From the NCBI RefSeq assembly GCF_041146795.1, contig NC_135170.1, forward strand, positions 32,661,533 to 32,725,532: 64,000 nt of DNA, read 5' to 3'. The notes under the pieces were generated by a model that saw only the letters and a program-made list of their open reading frames with translations, had not been told where the DNA came from and searched no databases. Of this stretch, positions 58,110 to 64,000 are shown in pieces. Position numbers and translations under genes: made by a program. Source of the stretch: Maylandia zebra (Eukaryota; Chordata; Actinopteri; Cichliformes; Cichlidae). Every line of letters begins with the position of its first letter. Within the stretch, counting starts at the first letter, position 1.

Positions 58110-58745
58110 TGTCACGGTGCGGCATGGCACACCGTGGAAGGAGTGGGGAAGGAGGACCCAGGCGCGGTACTCTGTGTATAAACAGTGCGTTTATTTACAG
58201 TGATGGAAACAATAACAGTAAATCCCCGTGCTCTCCCGTGACTCCCGTGTCGTGTCTTCCCAAAAAGTCCGTGCTCCGTGTTCTCCACTGCCGTGTGTCC
58301 ACACACACCCCGTGCCTGCTGCCCTCCGATGTTCCACGCTCCTCCTGAGGGGAAAATGACAGAGGGAGCCGTCAAGACACTTAATTCCAGTAGGCATACA
58401 CTCAGACTTTAACTAAGCAGAAGACTAACGTGGAGTCTCATGCAATGATCCCGCGTCGGTGGGAGCTCCAAGACTCTCCTAAGTAGCTCCCCCGACGAGC
58501 CCTGATCAGCGGCAGGTGTGTGGCTTCGGGTGTGGCCAGTCCTTCCGCAGGGCCACACCCCTCAGGCCTGCGGGTGGCTGAGCTCCATCCTCCAAGCATC
58601 CCCGCAGACATAAACACACACACACTCACATCTACAATCATGGAGGAGAGCAGCAGCAATACCAAAATACATATAATAATCATAATAATAATATAATACA
58701 TGACTGCTCAGGGATCCTGGGTCGCCCAGTCCCAGGACCCTGACA
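58110..58745 (-). repeat. 5' LTR (element orientation), 636 bp
   Basis: TGTCACGGTGCGG ... CCAGGACCCTGACA on +. The U3 part at 58445-58690 is specific to this LTR and includes AT-rich (ATA)n tracts. R/U5 matches 52712-53046. Confidence 0.85.
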
Positions 58746-58785
58746 CAAAGTGCTTCAGCCATTTAAGGAGAGCTGCGGGTTTCAG

Positions 58786-60420
58786 ATAAGATAAGATAAG
58801 ATAACCTTTATTAGTCCCACACGTGGGAAATTTGTTTTGTCACAGCAGGAAGTGGACAGTGCAAAAGTTATGACGCAAAAATTAGAATACAATAAGAATA
58901 AATACAGTACACAGCTGTACAGAATAGAATAAAATAATATACTATATACAGTAGAATAAAATAGAATAAAAATATACAATAAGATAAAAATAGAATACGA
59001 ATGCTATATACAACTGAGTAAAAATACAACGATGCCAGAAAAGATTATTGCACTTAGTATTATTGCACATGTGTGGATGTGTGTGCTTGATCAGTTAAAG
59101 TCTTTATTATGGAGTCTGACAGCAGTGGGGAGGAAAGACCTGCGAAATCTCTCCGTCCCACACCGTGGGTGCCGCAGTCTCCCACTGAAGGAGCTGCTCA
59201 GTGCTGTCACAGTCTGCTGCATGGGGTGGGAGATGTTGTCCATCAGGGATGACAGCTTAGCCGCCGTTCTCCTGTCACTCACCACCTCCACTGGGTCCAG
59301 AGGGCATCCTAGAACAGAGCTGGCCCTTCGGATCACCCTGTTCAGTCTCTTCCTGTCCCCAGCAGAGATGCTGCCGCCCCAGCAGACCACACCATAAAAG
59401 ATAGCAGAAGCCACCACAGAGTCATAGAAGGTCTTCAGGAGTGGGCCCTCCACCCCAAACGACCTGAGTCTCCGCAGCAGGTACAACCTGCTCTGCCCTT
59501 TCCTGTAGAGGGCGTCTGAGTTATGAGTCCAGTCCAGTCTGTTGTTCAGATGAACACCAAGGTACCTGTAGCTGTCCACAGCCTCAATGTCCATACCCTG
59601 GATGTTCAGTGGTTGCAGTGGAGAATGCTTGTGCCTGCGGAAGTCTACCACCAGCTCCTTGGTTTTACTGGCGTTGATCTGGAGGTAGTTCAGCTGGCAC
59701 CAGTCCACAAAGTCTTGAGTCAGTCCTCTGTACTCCTTGTCGTCCCCATCAGTGATGAGGCCGACTATTGCAGAGTCATCAGAGAACTTCTGCAGGAAGC
59801 ACTGGGTGGAATTGTGGGAGAAGTCTGCAGTGTAGATGGTGAAGAGGAACGGAGCCAGAACCGTTCCCTGTGGGGCCCCCGTACTGCAGACGACCCTGTC
59901 CGACACACAGCCCTGAGTCCTCACATACTGTGGTCGGTCGGTGAGGTAGTCCAAAATCCAGGTAGTGAGGTGATGGTCCACTCCAGAGTTCTCCAGTTTG
60001 TCCTTCAGAACCGAGGGAAGAATAGTGTTGAAGGCACTGGAGAAATCAAAGAACATGATTCTCACAGTGCTTCCAGCGGTCTCCAGGTGAGCGAGGGAAC
60101 GATGTAGGAGGTGAATGACGGCATCATCCGCTCCAATGCCAGGCTGGTAGGCAAACTGAAGTGGGTCCAGTGATGAGCTTGTTAGGCGCCGAAGCTGAGC
60201 CAGGACCAACCGCTCCAGGGTCTTCATCAGGTGGGATGTCAGAGCCACCGGCCTGTAGCTGTTGAGGTCCTTGGGGCGTGAAGTGTTTGGCACTGGTACA
60301 ACACAGGAGGTTTTCCAGAGCTGTGGGACTCTTCCCAACCTCAGGCTCAGGTTGAAGAGGTGCTCCATCACCCCACACAGTTGGTCCGCGCAGGACCAGC
60401 TTCCACCAGCTTTTGAACAA
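58786..60420 (-). mobile_element. 5'-truncated Rex1-like LINE with open reverse transcriptase frame
   Basis: An open frame at 60371-59091 (426 aa) encodes a CR1/Rex1-type reverse transcriptase: LNSYRPVALTSHLMKTLERL, FFDFSSAFNTI, GAPQGTVLAPFLFTIYTADF and FSDD at residues about 196-199. FSDD replaces the usual A with S, as some Rex1 elements do. The C-terminus ends HNKDFN. The endonuclease is absent. The 3' end on the left shows AACCTTTATTAGTCCCACAC preceded by (GATAA)n at about 58786-58802. Such a short tandem tail is typical of Rex1. Confidence 0.85.
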
Positions 60421-61419
60421 TCATCTTAGTATTATACATAATAAAAATCATTACTGTGTGGGTGCGGTGCTCTTTGTACGTTTGGGTCTCCTAAGTGAAG
60501 CAGAGATTCATGGCAGCCATTTGTTCCCCTTCAATTGCTTAACAAGTTTACGAAAAAGCACTTTGAGCATACTTGTCTTCTATCGCTCATAAAATGAACC
60601 AAACATGAGCCAACAGCACTTGCAACCACAACACACAACAACATTTTTTGGAACATGAACTTAATTGCTTTCTTAAAACATTTTTTTCTGCATTTGGTAT
60701 AAAACAGACTCCAATTTGGACAATCTCAGGCTCCCTCCCCACCGGAGAGGTGACACTCAATGTCCCAATTGTCAGTCTGGATAGCCCTGACCACCACCCA
60801 ACATACAATAATGTCATGAAAGCATCATTTTAAAAAGGGCAATGCTAACATGGCCAATAACTTTCATTCTAATGATGTGCAAAATGATTTGGGCACAAAA
60901 CAAAAGAAAACTTGCAGACTTCACTATTTACAGTGTAGACCCTCTAAACTAAGTTTGGGGGATGTGATCTTTCAAGAAATGCAAACCAAACTGTTGTTGT
61001 GTGTTTACTTACACAGCATGTCTTGTAGAATTAACTGGAGTCACCAGCAACAGCATAGTGCAGTCATATCTCAAGTCTAATAACAGAAGACAGGAAAAGA
61101 TCAGTAAAGAATCAACTTCCCCAAACCAAAGCACAAAAACAATAAGTAAAACAGGCTGTTCTAAAGTATGATTAAAGTCCAGCCTGATTAATATAAATGT
61201 CACTGACAGTTGCTAATATATTGGAAAACCAAAATACTTACCACTGAGTTGATGTCTTTCTGTCCAACAGCAGGAGTGCTGGTCCCGCGCCTCAAAGACA
61301 GTAAGAAGCAAGCAGAGGGAGAAAAAACAGAACATTTTTTAGAAACTGATTTGATCCTTAATGGCTGTGCAATCATTGTAACATAGAGTTTGCTTATGTT
61401 GTTAAATAAAGGCTAGATT
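60421..61419. other. Unassigned spacer
   Basis: No supported gene. Short open frames without motifs. Confidence 0.4.
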
Positions 61420-61800
61420 TGACACGTCTCTGAAAACTTCAGCGCATTTTTGCAAATATGTGATGTCTTGATAAATCGAACAGATATTTGAACTTTACAC
61501 AGCTACATTCTCGCCTGAAAATATCTTAAAAGTTTATTTTGTGACCCAGGAAAAGTAATACGTTTTTTAGCCGCGCTCCTCCGCCATTGCCGCGCTTACA
61601 AGTACGCACAGGTTCCGACAGCCACAGCCGACAAATGCGATCCTCCTTTTCCCCAGACTACCCTTTCTGGGTCACAAAATAACCTTTTAAGATACTTTCA
61701 GCCGAGAATGTAGCTGTGTAATGCTCAAATATCTACTTAATTTATCAAAATATCACATATTTGCAAAAGTGCTTCCACGTTTTCGAAGAGCTCTGTTATC
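61420..61800. mobile_element. Foldback element with arms of about 110-130 bp
   Basis: Left arm 61440-61553 and right arm about 61664-61790 are inverted copies. They share TTTGCAAATATGTGAT, CACAGCTACATTCTCG and TATTTTGTGACCCAG, with scattered mismatches. The GC-rich centre of about 110 bp contains CCGCGCTCCTCCGCCATTGC. Arms differ more than in the MITE at 45763, so it is older. Confidence 0.75.
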
Positions 61801-61885
61801 CACCAGCGCAATAGCTGACCGGGAGGTCAAGGCTTGATAGAGTCCGCGAGCACAGCTAACTCCTGGAGTATTGTTTTCAACTCCC

Positions 61886-61889
<4 letters not shown>

Positions 61890-61919
<30 letters not shown>
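61890..61919. repeat. (TA)n microsatellite
   Basis: About 15 TA units, directly at the 3' end of the R4-like LINE. Confidence 0.95.
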
Positions 61920-61920
<1 letters not shown>

Positions 61921-61923
<3 letters not shown>

Positions 61924-64000
61924 CACCCAGCACGCCCCTGCGGGCGGTTTATCCTTCAAGCTCGGGTCCTCTACCAGAGGCCTGGGAGCTTGAGGGTCCT
62001 GCGCAGTATCTTAGCTGTTCCCAGGACTGCGCTCTTCTGGACAGAGATTTCCGATGTTGTTCCCGGGATCTGCTGGAGCCACTCGCCTAGCTTGGGAGTC
62101 ACCGCACCTAGTGCTCCGATTACCACGGGGACCACCGTTACCTTCACCCTCCACATCCTCTCGAGCTCTTCTCTGAGCCCTTGGTATTTCTCCAGCTTCT
62201 CGTGTTCCTTCTTCCTGATATTGCTGTCATTCGGAACCGCTACATCGATCACTACGGCCGCCTTCTTCTGTTTGTCTACCACCACTATGTCCGGTTGGTT
62301 AGCCACCACCATTTTGTCCGTCTGTATCTGGAAGTCCCACAGGATCTTAGCTCGGTCATTCTCCACCACCCTTGGGGGCATCTCCCATTTTGACCTCGGG
62401 ACTTCCAGGTTGTACTCAGCACAGATGTTCCTGTACACTATGCTGGCCACTTGGTTATGGCGTTCCATGTATGCCTTGCCTGCTAGCATCTTGCACCCTG
62501 CTGTTATGTGCTGGATTGTCTCTGGGGCATCTTTACACAGCCTGCACCTGGGGTCTTGCCTGGTGTGATAGACCCCAGCCTCTATGGATCTTGTGCTCAG
62601 AGCTTGTTCTTGTGCTGCCATGATTAGTGCCTCTGTGCTGTCTTTCAGTCCAGCTTTGTCCAGCCACTGGTAGGATTTCTGGATATCAGCCACCTCCTCT
62701 ATCTGCCGGTGGTACATACCGTGCAGGGGCCTGTCCTTCCATGATGGTTCCTCGTCTCCCTCCTCTTTCTTGGGTTTCTGCTGCCTGAGGTATTCACTGA
62801 GCACTCGGTCAGTTGGGGCCATCTTCCCAATGTATTCTTGGATGTTCCTTGTCTCATCCTGGACTGTGGTGCTGACACTCACCAGTCCCCGGCCCCCTTC
62901 CTTCCGCTTATCGTACAGCCTCAGGGTGCTGGACTTGGGGTGAAACCCTCCATGCATGGTAAGGAGCTTTCTTGTCTTTATGTCAGTGGTTTCTATCTCC
63001 TCCTTTGGCCAGCTTATTACCCCAGCAGGGTATCTGATCACGGGCAGGGCGTATGTGTTGATGGCCCGGATCTTGTTCTTACCATTCAGCTGACTCCTCA
63101 GGACTTGCCTGACCCTCTGCAGGTACTTGGTGGTTGCAGCCTTTCTAGCGGCCTCTTCATGGTTCCCATTTGCCTGCGGGATCCCCAGGTACTTGTAACT
63201 GTCCTCTATGTCTGCAATGTTGCCTTCTGGTAGTTCAATCCCCTCAGTTCTGACTACCTTCCCTCTCTTTGTTACCATCCGACTACACTTCTCCAGTCCG
63301 AACGACATTCCAATGTCATTGCTGTATAGCCTGGTAGTGTGGATCAGTGAATCGATGTCTCGTTCACTCTTGGCATACAGCTTGATGTCATCCATGTACA
63401 GGAGGTGGCTGACAACTGCTCCGTTCCGTAGTCGGTATCCGTAGCCAGTCTTGTTAATGATCTCACTGAGGGGGTTCAGGCCTATGCAGAACAGCAGTGG
63501 GGACAGAGCATCTCCTTGGTAGATCCCGCACTTGATGGTAACTTGTGCTATGGGCTTGGAGTTGGCCTCTAGTGTTGTACGCCACATCCCCATTGAGTTC
63601 CTGATGAAGGCTCTTAGGGTCCCATTGATCTTGTACAATTCTAGGCATTCCAGTATCCAGCTGTGGGGCATTGAGTCATAGGCCTTCTTGTAATCAATCC
63701 AGGCAGTGCACAGGTTGGTCAGTCTGGTCTTGCAGTCTCGGCTGATTGTTCTGTCTACCAGTAGCTGGTGTTTTGCACCTCTGGTATTCTTGCCAATTCC
63801 TTTCTGTGTCCCGCTCATGTATTGACCCATGTGCCTGTTCATCTTAGCCGATATGATACCTGACAGGAGCTTCCATGTAGTACTGAGGCAGGTTATTGGT
63901 CGGTAGTTGGAGGGGACCGGTCCCTTCTTGGGGTCCTTGGGGATCAGGACCGTCCGGCCTTCAGTTAGCCATTCCGGGTGTCTTTCGTTAACTAGCAGCT
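61921..64000 (-). mobile_element. R4/Rex6-like LINE with restriction-like endonuclease (runs off window)
   Basis: The minus-strand frame is open from the right edge of the window to the stop at 61971; the part from an internal Met is 623 aa. It has reverse transcriptase motifs SNYRPITCLSTTWKLLSGII (right edge), IDYKKAYDSMPHSWI and YMDD at residues 149-152. A CCHC-like segment follows (CRLCKDAPETIQHITAGC). Then comes a restriction-enzyme-like endonuclease motif, PDIVVVDKQKKAAVVIDVAVP, then KEHEKLEKYQGLREELERMW. This order (RT, CCHC, REL-endonuclease) marks the R4/Dong/Rex6 group, which uses site-preferring target-primed reverse transcription. The short 3' UTR ends against the (TA)n tract. The frame is intact within the window, so the element may be young. 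The 5' part is outside. Confidence 0.88.

Larger units (their letters stand above)
52712..58745 (-). mobile_element. Gypsy-type LTR retrotransposon, non-autonomous, TSD CAAAG
   Basis: Complete insertion with TG...CA ends and a perfect 5-bp duplication CAAAG (52707-52711, 58746-58750). Element sense is minus: 5' LTR at 58110-58745, internal region 55852-58109, 3' LTR at 52712-55851 (enlarged by later insertions). On the minus strand a polypurine tract AGAGGGGGGG sits 3 bases before the 3' LTR (55855-55864). An AATAAA (plus TTTATT, 52792-52797) marks the LTR poly(A) signal. The only coding sequence is gag-like. No protease, reverse transcriptase or integrase is present, so the element must rely on enzymes from elsewhere. 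Assignment to the gypsy group is by structure only. Confidence 0.85.

Noticed and set aside
59523..60107. Plus-strand 194-aa frame
   Set aside because: Antisense shadow of the Rex1-like reverse transcriptase.
61990..62568. Plus-strand 192-aa hydrophobic frame
   Set aside because: Antisense shadow of the R4-like LINE frame. The apparent membrane segments come from the reverse complement of charged codons.
1..64000. tRNA, rRNA, CRISPR or prokaryotic operon features
   Set aside because: None seen. The coding structure is intron-rich and the repeats are vertebrate transposons.

Overview
The window is nuclear DNA of a teleost fish, probably a percomorph and perhaps a cichlid. Host genes have short exons with GT-AG introns. 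Most of the rest is transposable-element DNA of fish type: L2, Rex1-like, L1-Tx1 and R4-like LINEs, hAT, Tc1 and CACTA DNA elements, and a gypsy-type LTR element. The cichlid assignment rests on recognised dispersed repeats and is an inference. No prokaryotic features, CRISPR arrays, tRNA or rRNA genes were found.

Region 1 (about 4.4-26.1 kb) is an apolipoprotein-L-like (ApoL) cluster on the + strand. It holds one intact four-exon gene (4497-9484, 573 aa) and a second phase-consistent four-exon gene that ends early (19341-24204, 518 aa). There is also a 5'-truncated copy with an open frame and a C-terminal membrane anchor (11627-12419), and a decayed last exon (24697-25335). A 2-2.5 kb segmental duplication links the truncated copy with gene 2. 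Introns and spacers carry hAT and piggyBac-like MITEs, several with perfect target-site duplications (TSDs).

Region 2 (about 26-34.5 kb) contains no host gene I can recognise. It is a mosaic of a duplicated Tc1+hAT block, an L1-Tx1 insertion with a 14-bp TSD, and several hAT MITEs.

Region 3 (34.6-51.3 kb) is a broken cytosolic sulfotransferase gene. Its first coding exon and its last three exons are intact. One exon between them has lost about 26 bp, and the preceding one or two coding exons are not visible. The long gap is filled by an 11.9-kb CACTA/EnSpm element (35577-47488) inserted into a common fish repeat, with a 2-bp CG duplication. The element carries two divergent genes. On the minus strand is a zinc-finger DDE transposase with one probable frameshift. 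On the plus strand is a ten-exon SAM-domain gene whose predicted exons all join in phase (580 aa). An L2 LINE, a LINE tail and a perfect-hairpin MITE sit in its introns.

Region 4 (52.7-64 kb) is retroelement DNA. It starts with a gypsy-type LTR element (52712-58745, TSD CAAAG) that encodes only a gag-like protein with long Glu/Pro tandem repeats and whose LTRs have different U3 regions. A Rex1-like LINE follows, then a foldback element, then an R4-like LINE with a restriction-enzyme-like endonuclease that runs off the right edge.
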